From: TWA4 sp034086685
GTDB taxonomy: Bacteria > Bacillota > Clostridia > Lachnospirales > Lachnospiraceae
Length of the DNA: 21,402 nucleotides
Assembly: GCA_034086685.1 (NCBI GenBank)
Contig: JAXDZY010000120.1
Location: forward strand, 1-21,402
Reading direction: 5' to 3'
The position numbers were made by a program, and so were the translations under genes. Position 1 is the first letter of the stretch, and every line of letters starts with the position of its first letter. The notes under the pieces were generated by a model. The model ran no database searches. It saw nothing but the letters and a program-made list of their open reading frames with translations, and was not told the DNA's origin. Positions 14,753 to 21,402 of the stretch are shown one piece after another.

Positions 14753-17235
14753 CAGGATTCACCTCCCACTACAGTAATCTGAGGCGTATAGATGTAATCA
14801 CCCGCCCGGGGACAGGTAAATTTCAGCCTCACAATACCCTGGTCATTCAGATAAGGACATCCGTTTTCAAACTTCATGATAATATCATCGGCAAACAGTT
14901 CATCATACTGGCCGCTTTCCACATTATAACCGTATACCGTTACACTGTCAGTGGGTCCATACTGTGCCTCCGAATCCCTGGCCCGGATCAGCGCATAAAT
15001 ATCTTCAACCAGACCGCTTATATCAAATTCCACTTCAATCTCCTCCACATACAGCTGTCCGTCTGAATCCCATCCATCAACAAAATTTCTGGAATAATCG
15101 TACAGAGTAAGGATTTCCGCATTTTCATAATCACTGTATCCGATCCGGTCATGTCTCACGATAATCCCTCTGTTCTGTTCTTCCACCTGTTCATCCGTCA
15201 CATAATCCGCATTGATTTCTCCCATGTATGCATATACATAAACATCCATCGCATCCATGCTGTACAGATATCTTTCACAGAACAGTTCCAGAATACTTCT
15301 CTGCTGCTGCAGTTCTGCCGAGTCCTCAGACATCCCGGGAAATGTAATACTGTATATGTCACAGTTAAAGTATCTGCTGTCTTTTTCGGTAAATTCAGCA
15401 CTGTCACCGGACTTCAGATCTCCGATCATAACCATGCTTTTACCTGCAAAAACCATTACATGCTGAAGATCCCTCTCTGTCCTGTTCGTCACCCTGCCGC
15501 TCACTCCTGTGGTATTTCTCGTTATCTCCACATCCAGTCCGCAGCTTTTGCTGTCCTCTGTTACATGGTTCATGCTCATATAGGTGGAACCGAAGGTTTC
15601 CCTGTTGCGGATTCCCAGCATATATCCCTCCGATGTTTCGCGGACGGCTGTTTTGTATTCATAAAGCTTTTTCTGATCCAGGACTCCTGTGTTCGTATAG
15701 TAATCATTGTAATCCCCACCGTACAGCTTCAGATTGCCAAGAGCGGGATCCAGATTTACTTTTTCTTCACCGGCTCCGGGAACCTGTACGGCCATATCCA
15801 CATTTTCCTGAACACCGGTTTCAAAATCCATATCGTAATACAGCGTGGTTAAAGAAGCTTCTCTTGGATGCCTGATACGAAGATTCTGTGTCACCGTAAA
15901 TATTCCCACTGTAAATCCCACTGCCAGAACCGGCACCAGAATCCACATCCACTCTCTTTTATCCACCAGTTTCAGAATCAGATACAGTCCCGGTCCGATG
16001 AGAATCACAAATAACAGGAAAAGAATCCCCATAAGTTTCATGTCAGGATATTTTATATCATGAAGACCGTCCAGAGCATTGGACATCATCCACTGATTAC
16101 CGCTTCCGCCCCCATAGCTCAGTGACTCCATCCGCACACCGCTGTAGCCGGAAGCCGATTCTTCCAGAAGCAGTGATGCCAGTTTCTGCGTCTGATTCCA
16201 GCTGACGATGGGTTCCATACCCAGATTAAATGCCGTCACAACCACATGACCCTGTTTATAATCCCGGTTCCAGATCAGACCGGTATTCTCATCCTCCTGC
16301 TTAAAAATGCCTGTAAGAGGTTTTCCGTCCTTCAGGGAAAGACTTACGATCCCCTGTTCTTTCGTATATTTCAGAGCTTCTGATTTCTCCACATCCAGCT
16401 CCAGAGTTCCTTCTGCAGCTTCCCCAATGGTTCCCTCCACAAAATCATCCCTGAACCCGGACAGAGTACGGCTGTAATCAGAACCCGTGCCAATAATCAG
16501 AACTCCTCCCTGTGCTGTCCACTTCCTGATCGCATCATACTGTTCCTGAGAAAGCTTTGAAGTATCATAACTGTTAATAATCAGATAGCTCAGTGAATCA
16601 AGCCCGGAAGCCTGCTCCGGCAGAATCTCTTCGCCAAGCTCCACCAGACGTACTGTCTGAATAATACCTGAAGGCAGACTTATACTCAGACCGTCAAAAT
16701 AATTCAGTGCCGTATAGTCATCGCTTAATACCCCGATCAGAGCATTATCTCCCAGCTGGCTTTTCATGGTTACACTTTTATCGATGAGAACCTCTCCGGA
16801 TGCATCCTCCAGCTGAAATTTAAATGTGGACATAACCGAACAGCTGTATACCGACATGGTAACCACTTTCTGTACTCCCGTGCTCAGCAGAATATCTTTC
16901 TCATAAGCAACAGGACTCGTCCCGTACTCACTGTCACCGGGCACGATCATCCTGACAGTACCTTCAAAATCCTTCTTCAGACTTTTTATATAAATGGTAA
17001 CCGGTATGGCAACACCTGTGCGGAAATTACCATTCAGGCCATACGAAACCCTGATCTCAAAATCCTCCGTGTTGATCACGCCATTGGCGCTCTTTGACCG
17101 GCTCTGCTGTGAACCGTCCGTCTGTCCGGATGAAACCGCCGTCTCATTTACCGATGCGGCTTCTGCAGTCATCCCCACAGGCAGACACAGCAGAACCAGC
17201 AGAAAAACTGCCATAATCCTTTTTGCAATCTTCAT
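14752..17235 (-). CDS. Secreted/membrane protein at the head of the MoxR-ABC operon
   Basis: An 827-residue protein of no family I can name. It has a clear signal peptide (residues 1-26, Lys-rich start, AVFLLVLLCLPVG core, cleavage near AEA). A large extracytoplasmic part of about 370 residues includes a Rossmann-like stretch around SLSYLIIN and QGGVLIIGTGSD, similar to the amidotransferase-like segments in the vWA proteins. Two membrane helices follow (about 402-421 and 430-448), then a second extracytoplasmic region of about 380 residues with many Asp/Tyr/Glu residues. The site GGAAAGGA lies before ATG. It is the promoter-proximal gene and overlaps the ABC ATPase gene. By position it could be the extracellular part of the ABC exporter, analogous to GldG, but this is inference. 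Confidence 0.8.
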   Translation of the reverse strand: MKIAKRIMAVFLLVLLCLPVGMTAEAASVNETAVSSGQTDGSQQSRSKSANGVINTEDFEIRVSYGLNGNFRTGVAIPVTIYIKSLKKDFEGTVRMIVPGDSEYGTSPVAYEKDILLSTGVQKVVTMSVYSCSVMSTFKFQLEDASGEVLIDKSVTMKSQLGDNALIGVLSDDYTALNYFDGLSISLPSGIIQTVRLVELGEEILPEQASGLDSLSYLIINSYDTSKLSQEQYDAIRKWTAQGGVLIIGTGSDYSRTLSGFRDDFVEGTIGEAAEGTLELDVEKSEALKYTKEQGIVSLSLKDGKPLTGIFKQEDENTGLIWNRDYKQGHVVVTAFNLGMEPIVSWNQTQKLASLLLEESASGYSGVRMESLSYGGGSGNQWMMSNALDGLHDIKYPDMKLMGILFLLFVILIGPGLYLILKLVDKREWMWILVPVLAVGFTVGIFTVTQNLRIRHPREASLTTLYYDMDFETGVQENVDMAVQVPGAGEEKVNLDPALGNLKLYGGDYNDYYTNTGVLDQKKLYEYKTAVRETSEGYMLGIRNRETFGSTYMSMNHVTEDSKSCGLDVEITRNTTGVSGRVTNRTERDLQHVMVFAGKSMVMIGDLKSGDSAEFTEKDSRYFNCDIYSITFPGMSEDSAELQQQRSILELFCERYLYSMDAMDVYVYAYMGEINADYVTDEQVEEQNRGIIVRHDRIGYSDYENAEILTLYDYSRNFVDGWDSDGQLYVEEIEVEFDISGLVEDIYALIRARDSEAQYGPTDSVTVYGYNVESGQYDELFADDIIMKFENGCPYLNDQGIVRLKFTCPRAGDYIYTPQITVVGGES

Positions 17236-17330
17236 ATACCCTATCCTTTCCGAATATTTTCAATCGAATCTTTCCCTCCTGATATACTCCGGTACGAACA
17301 TACCTGCCGGAATACGTGGAAGATAATCCG

Positions 17331-17359
17331 ATTATAACAAACAAGTATTTAAAATTACA
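17331..17359 (-). promoter_or_regulatory. Promoter of the MoxR-vWA-ABC operon
   Basis: On the - strand, TGTTATAAT (17339 down to 17331) is a perfect extended -10 (TGn plus TATAAT). A weak -35 (TGTAAT at 17359-17354) lies 17 bp upstream, which is tolerable with an extended -10. Transcription would start near 17324, leaving a leader of about 90 nt before the 827-residue protein. Confidence 0.6.
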
Positions 17360-17443
17360 TGCATGAACCCTTAAGATTTTCTAAATTTTTTATGACAGTT
17401 TATCAGCACACCATCCTTATCTGCCGGGCTGTTGCAATATATT

Positions 17444-17471
17444 AAATTTAATCATTGAAAATGATGAATTT
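17444..17471. promoter_or_regulatory. Imperfect palindrome, possible operator for the LeuDC operon
   Basis: ATCATT (17451-17456) and AATGAT (17460-17465) form a perfect 6-3-6 inverted repeat. Further AT pairs lie outside, broken by one mismatch and a bulge. It overlaps TTGAAA (17455-17460), a possible -35 paired at 18 bp with TGTACT (17479-17484). This is the position expected of a repressor site, but AT-rich palindromes arise easily by chance. Confidence 0.35.
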
Positions 17472-17580
17472 TACCCTCTGTACTTTTTCTCTGGTTAATG
17501 TTAAACTAATATGCATGTAAATTCCGATATTTACGGATTTTCATTCCGTTTATCCAATAACAGATAAGGAGGACCCCTTT

Positions 17581-18048
17581 ATGGGTAAAATTTTCAAATT
17601 TCATACAGACGTGGATACTGACCAGATTATCGCTTCTCAGTATTTATTATTCCCTACCATTGATGAGATGAAAACACATGCCTTTGAATCTCTGGATCCT
17701 GATTTTGCTTCCGCAGTAAAACCCGGTGATTTCGTAGTCGCAGCAGAGAATTTCGGCTGCGGTTCTTCCAGAGAACAGGCTCCCGGTGTACTGAAGGCCC
17801 TGGGTGTAAAAGCCGTACTGGCCAAATCCTTCGCACGCATATTCTACCGCAATGCCATCAACATCGGCCTGCCCGTTATTGTCTGCAAGGATCTGTACGA
17901 TCATGTGGAAGCCGGCGAAGAGATGGAGCTGTCTTTGAGTGAAGGTACCGTCAAAACGGGCGGTAAAACATTTACCTGCACCAAGCTTCCGCCGTATATG
18001 CAGGGCATCCTGGATCAGGGCGGACTGATTGCATCACTGAATAAATAA
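17581..18048 (+). CDS. leuD: 3-isopropylmalate dehydratase family, small subunit (pair 1)
   Basis: A 155-residue small (swivel) subunit of an aconitase-superfamily hydro-lyase. It pairs with the large subunit encoded next to isomerise or hydrate a substituted malate/maleate. Landmarks are DTDQIIASQYL (12-22) and NFGCGSSREQAP (57-68), the latter carrying the conserved serine/arginine of the active site. The loop after DTDxII reads YLLF (21-24) instead of the YLVY (isopropylmalate) or YLRT (homoaconitate) forms described for short archaeal-type enzymes, so leucine synthesis is likely but not certain. Length fits the short class. A very strong AAGGAGGA precedes ATG. It is the first gene of the operon, 57 nt before leuC. 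Confidence 0.85.
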   Translation: MGKIFKFHTDVDTDQIIASQYLLFPTIDEMKTHAFESLDPDFASAVKPGDFVVAAENFGCGSSREQAPGVLKALGVKAVLAKSFARIFYRNAINIGLPVIVCKDLYDHVEAGEEMELSLSEGTVKTGGKTFTCTKLPPYMQGILDQGGLIASLNK

Positions 18049-18105
18049 CACATCATTATAGAACGTATTTCTATTACATAACGTATTTGGAGAGGAAATG
18101 ATTCC

Positions 18106-19353
18106 ATGGGAATGACAATAGCCGAAAAAATTATTGCAAGAGCAGCCGGTGTGGACAGCGTAAAGCCCGGTGATATTCATACAGTGGAGGTTGACCGTCT
18201 CATGAGCAATGACGGCACCACACATTTGACAATTGACATGTACAATAAATTGAAAAATCCGCATATTGCAGATGTAAACAAGCTGGTCTGGATCGTCGAT
18301 CACAATGTACCCTCCGACAGCCCCAAAACCGCAGCTTCACAGAAAAAAATGCGTGATTTTGCCAGAAACAACGGTATTACCTTCTATGAAGGCAAAGGTG
18401 TATGCCACCAGATCATGATGGAGAATCATGTCTGCCCCGGTGAACTGATTTTCGGTGCAGACAGCCATACCTGTGCCTACGGAGCTCTGGGTGCTTTCGG
18501 AACCGGCGTAGGCTGTACCGATTACCTGTACGCCATGGTAACCGGCCAGTCCTGGCTCCTCGTTCCTGAAACCCTGCGCTTCAACCTGACAGGAAAATTA
18601 AAGGACGGTGTTTACGCAAGAGATCTGATTCTGACCATCATCGGCAAAATCGGTGCCAACGGCGCCAATTACAAAGCCATGGAATTTGTGGGAGAAGGTA
18701 TGAAGACGCTGACCATGAGCGACCGTATCTCCATCTGCAATCTGTGTGTGGAAGCCGGTGCCAAAACCGCTCTGATGGAAGTGGATGACATCGCCATGGA
18801 TTATCTGAAAGCCCACGGACGTGAGCCCAAAGCCTGTTTTAAGAGCGATGATGACGCCGTATTTGCCCGTACTTATGACATTGATCTGGACAGCATTGAA
18901 CCCATCGTTGCAAAACCTCATTTTGTTGACAGCGTAGTTCCTGCAAAAGAATGTACAGGCATCAGAATTGATGAGGCATTCCTTGGTTCCTGCAATAACG
19001 GACGCCTGGAGGATCTGCGTGTGGGAGCTGAAATCATCAAAGGAAAAAAAGTTGCGCCTCATGTACGTTTTCTGGTTGTTCCCGCCAGCAATACCATTTA
19101 CCAGCAGGCCATGGAAGAAGGTCTGATCGACATCTTCATGGAAGCAGGTGCCATCGTTATGAATGCCAACTGCAGCGTATGCTGGGGAAGCTGCCAGGGT
19201 GTCATCGGTGAAGGGGAGACTCTGATCAGCACCGGTACCCGCAATTTCAAGGGACGTGCCGGCCACAAGGATTCCTTCGTTTACCTGGGCTCCGCAGCCA
19301 CCGTCACTGCCTCCGCCATCAAAGGCGAAATCGCAACAGCAGACATGATCTGA
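18106..19353 (+). CDS. leuC: 3-isopropylmalate dehydratase family, large subunit (pair 1)
   Basis: A 415-residue catalytic subunit that holds the labile [4Fe-4S] cluster. Visible landmarks are DHNVPSD (65-71), GADSHTCAYGALGAFGTG (117-134), the first cluster cysteine Cys296 in GSCNNGRLEDL, and Cys356/Cys359 in ANCSVCWGSCQG. The Cys spacing (60 residues, then CxxC) is canonical, but the surrounding motifs depart from the usual GSCTN and PGCGPC. The N-terminus MGMTIAEKI is typical of the short LeuC class. GGAGAGGA (18089-18096) lies 9 nt before ATG. Its partner is the preceding small subunit. It could act on isopropylmalate, citramalate/citraconate, homocitrate or dimethylmalate. The family is certain, the substrate is not. 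Confidence 0.87.
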   Translation: MGMTIAEKIIARAAGVDSVKPGDIHTVEVDRLMSNDGTTHLTIDMYNKLKNPHIADVNKLVWIVDHNVPSDSPKTAASQKKMRDFARNNGITFYEGKGVCHQIMMENHVCPGELIFGADSHTCAYGALGAFGTGVGCTDYLYAMVTGQSWLLVPETLRFNLTGKLKDGVYARDLILTIIGKIGANGANYKAMEFVGEGMKTLTMSDRISICNLCVEAGAKTALMEVDDIAMDYLKAHGREPKACFKSDDDAVFARTYDIDLDSIEPIVAKPHFVDSVVPAKECTGIRIDEAFLGSCNNGRLEDLRVGAEIIKGKKVAPHVRFLVVPASNTIYQQAMEEGLIDIFMEAGAIVMNANCSVCWGSCQGVIGEGETLISTGTRNFKGRAGHKDSFVYLGSAATVTASAIKGEIATADMI

Positions 19354-19367
19354 TAAAAGATTATCAC

Positions 19368-19417
19368 AACTGTTCAGAGTCATTTCAATCAGCAAATCTG
19401 TCCGTCTCTGAACAGTT
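19368..19417 (+). repeat. Intercistronic hairpin with perfect 12-bp arms
   Basis: AACTGTTCAGAG (19368-19379) is exactly complementary to CTCTGAACAGTT (19406-19417), with a 26-nt loop. No T-run follows, so it is not a standard terminator. It ends 4 nt before the ribosome binding site of the next gene. It probably acts in mRNA processing, stability or uneven expression of the two enzyme pairs. Confidence 0.75.
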
Positions 19418-19421
19418 ATAT

Positions 19422-19429
19422 GGAAAGGA
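19422..19429 (+). promoter_or_regulatory. Ribosome binding site deciding the start of the second small subunit
   Basis: GGAAAGGA lies 8 nt before ATG at 19438. The in-frame ATG at 19420 overlaps this site and has only the hairpin arm upstream, so 19438 is chosen. Confidence 0.7.
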
Positions 19430-19437
19430 ATATAAAT

Positions 19438-19929
19438 ATGGAACAGTTCAGCGGCAGAGTATGGCTTATGGGTGACGATATCGACACTGATATCATCATT
19501 CCCACAGAATATCTGGCCTTAAAAACAGTAGAAGATATGAAACCTTTCGCTTTCAGTCCCCTGCGCCCGGAGCTTGCCGGCCAGATCAGAGAAGGCGATA
19601 TCATCGTAGCAGGCAAAAATTTCGGATGCGGTTCTTCCAGAGAACAGGCTCCCGAAGTGATCAAGGCACTGGGCATCCGATGCGTTATTGCAAAATCATA
19701 CGCCCGCATTTTTTTCCGCAACTCCATCAACAACGGCCTCCTTCTGATTGAGAATCCCGATCTGTATGATGCAGCCACCGAAGGGGAAAACATCGAAGTG
19801 ACAGTAGGAGATCACATCACCTGCAAAGGTAAAGATTATCCGATTTCCACCCTTCCGCAGAACCTGCTGGATATCATCAATGCAGGCGGTCTGGTAAAGG
19901 CCATGCGCAGACGGAACGGTCTGGATTAA
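19438..19929 (+). CDS. LeuD-type hydro-lyase small subunit (pair 2)
   Basis: A 163-residue second small subunit. Landmarks are DIDTDIIIPTEYL (14-26) and NFGCGSSREQAP (61-72), followed by KSYARIFFRNSINNG. The specificity loop is YLALK (25-29), unlike both YLLF of pair 1 and the published YLVY/YLRT forms, so it probably serves another substrate. The gene follows the 12-bp hairpin and precedes its large subunit by 64 nt. Annotation pipelines would call it leuD. Candidates by family include citraconate/citramalate, 2,3-dimethylmalate or isopropylmalate dehydratase, and nothing nearby decides between them. Confidence 0.85.
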   Translation: MEQFSGRVWLMGDDIDTDIIIPTEYLALKTVEDMKPFAFSPLRPELAGQIREGDIIVAGKNFGCGSSREQAPEVIKALGIRCVIAKSYARIFFRNSINNGLLLIENPDLYDAATEGENIEVTVGDHITCKGKDYPISTLPQNLLDIINAGGLVKAMRRRNGLD

Positions 19930-19993
19930 GTACATTAGGAATCGAAAACTGAAAAACGGTCTGCACTGCGGACAGGACTGGAAAGGAATTATT

Positions 19994-21241
19994 ATGGGCG
20001 CAACTGTTATTGAAAAAATCATTCGCAGAAATACAGGCAATGAAGCGGCAAAAGCCGGCGATATCGTGACTGTCAACGTGGACCGTGTCATGATTCACGA
20101 TATTTTCATCCCCTTTGTTGCCGATAAATTTGAAGAAATGGGCTTTAAAAAGCTCTGGGATCCCGACAAAGTGGTTCTGATCTACGATCATCTCGTACCT
20201 GCAAGCCAGGTGGATGATACACGTCACTTCCGCAGAGGTGACGAATTTGCAGCAAAATACGGTATGACACATGTCCACCGTTCCGATGGTATCTGTCATC
20301 AGCTTATGACGGAAGCCGGTTACGTAAAACCCGGTGATGTAGTGTTCGGCACGGACAGTCACACCACCACCTACGGCTGTGTAGGCGCATTTTCCTCCGG
20401 TATCGGCTACACGGAGATGGCAAGTATCCTGGGAACCGGAGAGCTGTGGATCAAAGTGCCGGAAACCATCAGAGTCAATATCAACGGCAGACTCCCTGCC
20501 AATGTTACATCCAAGGATATCGTTCTCCGTCTGATCGGCGATCTGGGAGCAGACGGCGCCACTTATAAAGCGCTGGAATTTGCCGGTGAGACCATCGAAA
20601 ATATGTCCGTTGCCAGCCGTATGACCATGTCCAACATGGCAATCGAAGCCGGCGCAAAATGTGCACTGTTCACACCCGATGAAAAAACGGCCAGATACTG
20701 TGAAATCCAGCTGACCGACGCGGAGCGCAGCCTGGCGGGCGATGAAGACGCCATCTACTGCCGCGTCATGAATTATAAAGCAGAGGACTTCGTGCCGGTT
20801 ATGGCATGTCCGTCTCAGGTGGACAATATTAAACCCACCACAGAGCTGGAAGGTACCGAAATCGATCAGGTATTCATCGGCTCCTGCACCAACGGCCGTC
20901 TGGAGGATCTGGAGCGGGCCGCTGCTGTGCTGAAAGGCAAAAAGGTGGCTCCTTTTGTGAAGCTGATCGTAACCCCCGCCAGCCGCAAAATCTACAGACA
21001 GGCTCTGGCAAACGGTACACTGCAGATTCTGTCTGAAGCCGGTGCCATGATCACACATCCCGGCTGCGGTCTGTGCTGCGGACGGGCAGGCGGCATCCTC
21101 ACCGACGGTGAGCGCGTCGTAGCAACAAACAACCGCAATTTCCTTGGAAGAATGGGGACCTCCAAAGTGGAAATCTATCTGGCATCTCCTGTCACTGCAG
21201 CGGCATGCGCCATTGCGGGACGGATCGTAACGCCGGAATAA
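19994..21241 (+). CDS. LeuC-type hydro-lyase large subunit (pair 2)
   Basis: A 415-residue catalytic subunit of the same length as the pair-1 subunit but clearly diverged. Landmarks are YDHLVPASQ (64-72), GTDSHTTTYGCVGAFSSGIG (119-138), cluster cysteine Cys298 in the canonical GSCTNGRLEDL, and Cys358/Cys361 in HPGCGLCCGRAGG. NRNFLGRMGTSKVEIYLASP closes the family pattern. GAAAGGA precedes ATG. It is close to the aconitase-family group annotated as 3-isopropylmalate or 2,3-dimethylmalate dehydratase large subunit. Pair 2 is probably the product of an old duplication or independent acquisition rather than a recent copy, given the many differences from pair 1. It is the last gene of the operon visible. 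I see no convincing terminator after it. Confidence 0.87.
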   Translation: MGATVIEKIIRRNTGNEAAKAGDIVTVNVDRVMIHDIFIPFVADKFEEMGFKKLWDPDKVVLIYDHLVPASQVDDTRHFRRGDEFAAKYGMTHVHRSDGICHQLMTEAGYVKPGDVVFGTDSHTTTYGCVGAFSSGIGYTEMASILGTGELWIKVPETIRVNINGRLPANVTSKDIVLRLIGDLGADGATYKALEFAGETIENMSVASRMTMSNMAIEAGAKCALFTPDEKTARYCEIQLTDAERSLAGDEDAIYCRVMNYKAEDFVPVMACPSQVDNIKPTTELEGTEIDQVFIGSCTNGRLEDLERAAAVLKGKKVAPFVKLIVTPASRKIYRQALANGTLQILSEAGAMITHPGCGLCCGRAGGILTDGERVVATNNRNFLGRMGTSKVEIYLASPVTAAACAIAGRIVTPE

Positions 21242-21333
21242 TACTGTTTTTTTCCTGGCAGCCTCACGGTAAACGCACGTTTTTAGGGATGTTCAAAAAA
21301 AGATAAGTATGATAGATTGTATACAGGAAAACG

Positions 21334-21362
21334 GTGACATATCCAAAATAATCCTGTACAAT
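21334..21362 (+). promoter_or_regulatory. Promoter for the gene starting at 21393
   Basis: GTGACA (21334-21339) and TACAAT (21357-21362) are separated by exactly 17 bp, each one mismatch from consensus. Transcription would begin near 21369, about 24 nt before the start codon. The next gene is thus likely a separate transcription unit from the LeuDC genes. Confidence 0.6.
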
Positions 21363-21392
21363 GGAATCCAGAAAAATAATCTGGAGGAACCA

Positions 21393-21402
21393 ATGGAAAC
21401 AA
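21393..21402 (+). CDS. Start of a gene cut by the window end
   Basis: CTGGAGGAACCA precedes ATG, placing GGAGG 6 nt before the start codon, and a good promoter lies just upstream. Only Met-Glu-Thr is visible, so nothing can be said about function. Confidence 0.55.

Larger units (their letters stand above)
17236..17580. other. Divergent control region (345 nt) between the MoxR and LeuDC operons
   Basis: I find no gene, tRNA or T-box signature here. It holds the leftward promoter for the MoxR operon with a leader of about 90 nt, a palindromic element near 17444-17471 on the rightward side, a weak rightward promoter candidate, and a small ACGGA/TCCGT hairpin (17533-17549). A strong AAGGAGGA site follows before leuD. 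The centre is strongly AT-rich. Confidence 0.7.

Noticed and set aside
17275..17280. AGGAGG on the - strand in the leader of the MoxR operon, suggesting a leader peptide
   Set aside because: No ATG or GTG lies at a suitable distance. The only in-frame option is a TTG whose reading frame runs out of frame into the signal-peptide protein.
17236..17580. T-box leucine leader or riboswitch before leuD
   Set aside because: No T-box consensus, specifier hairpin or known riboswitch core could be found. Only short hairpins are present.
18062..18088. Direct repeat AACGTATTT at 18-bp spacing between leuD and leuC
   Set aside because: It is too short and AT-rich to support a regulatory claim in this small gap.
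19877..21058. Long - strand open frame of 393 codons
   Set aside because: It is antisense to the pair-2 large subunit, Cys/His/Phe-rich with no recognisable domain. It is a codon-bias shadow.
21242..21300. Terminator after the pair-2 large subunit
   Set aside because: T-runs occur, but no stable GC-rich stem directly precedes them. The AAACG/CGTTT repeat has only a 2-nt loop.

Overview
The window looks like chromosome from an anaerobic Gram-positive of the Clostridia, probably a gut Lachnospiraceae-type organism. This is inferred from strong GGAGG-type ribosome binding sites, moderate-to-low GC, the Firmicutes-style MoxR/DUF58/von Willebrand A operon, and oxygen-sensitive Fe-S enzymes (nitrogenase-like proteins, LeuCD-type hydro-lyases). 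No 16S rRNA or other taxonomic marker is present.

Region 1 (1-4573, + strand): an upstream terminator, then the 3' remnant of a substrate-binding-protein gene. This leads into four tightly packed genes: a FecCD-type permease, its FecE/BtuD-type ATPase, a NifH-like ATP-dependent reductase and a nitrogenase component-1-like protein. The first three overlap by ATGA. A group-IV-like nitrogenase homologue is thus coupled directly to a metal-chelate or tetrapyrrole importer. No nif biosynthesis genes are visible and only one component-1 gene is present. This is the most likely uncharacterised system in the window. The plain reading is that an imported metallo-ligand is reduced in the cytoplasm, but the substrate is unknown. 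A symmetric hairpin at 4538-4573 ends this operon and the converging one.

Region 2 (4583-17235, - strand): one eight-gene operon transcribed right to left. It encodes a secreted/membrane protein, an ABC ATPase, an ABC-2 permease, a membrane protein with coiled coil and a Gly/Ser/Asn repeat, a MoxR AAA+ ATPase, a DUF58 protein, a BatA-like protein with one vWA domain, and a large membrane protein with two vWA domains. Such MoxR-vWA systems are thought to act as chaperones that assemble or activate envelope complexes. The client here is unknown. A good extended -10 promoter lies upstream at 17331-17339.

Region 3 (17236-21402, + strand): a divergent control region, then two successive small/large pairs of 3-isopropylmalate dehydratase (LeuD-LeuC) family enzymes. 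The pairs differ in the small-subunit specificity loop and in the cysteine motifs of the large subunit, so they probably act on different substrates. A 12-bp-arm hairpin separates them. No leuA or leuB is visible. A well-formed promoter and the first three codons of another gene close the window.
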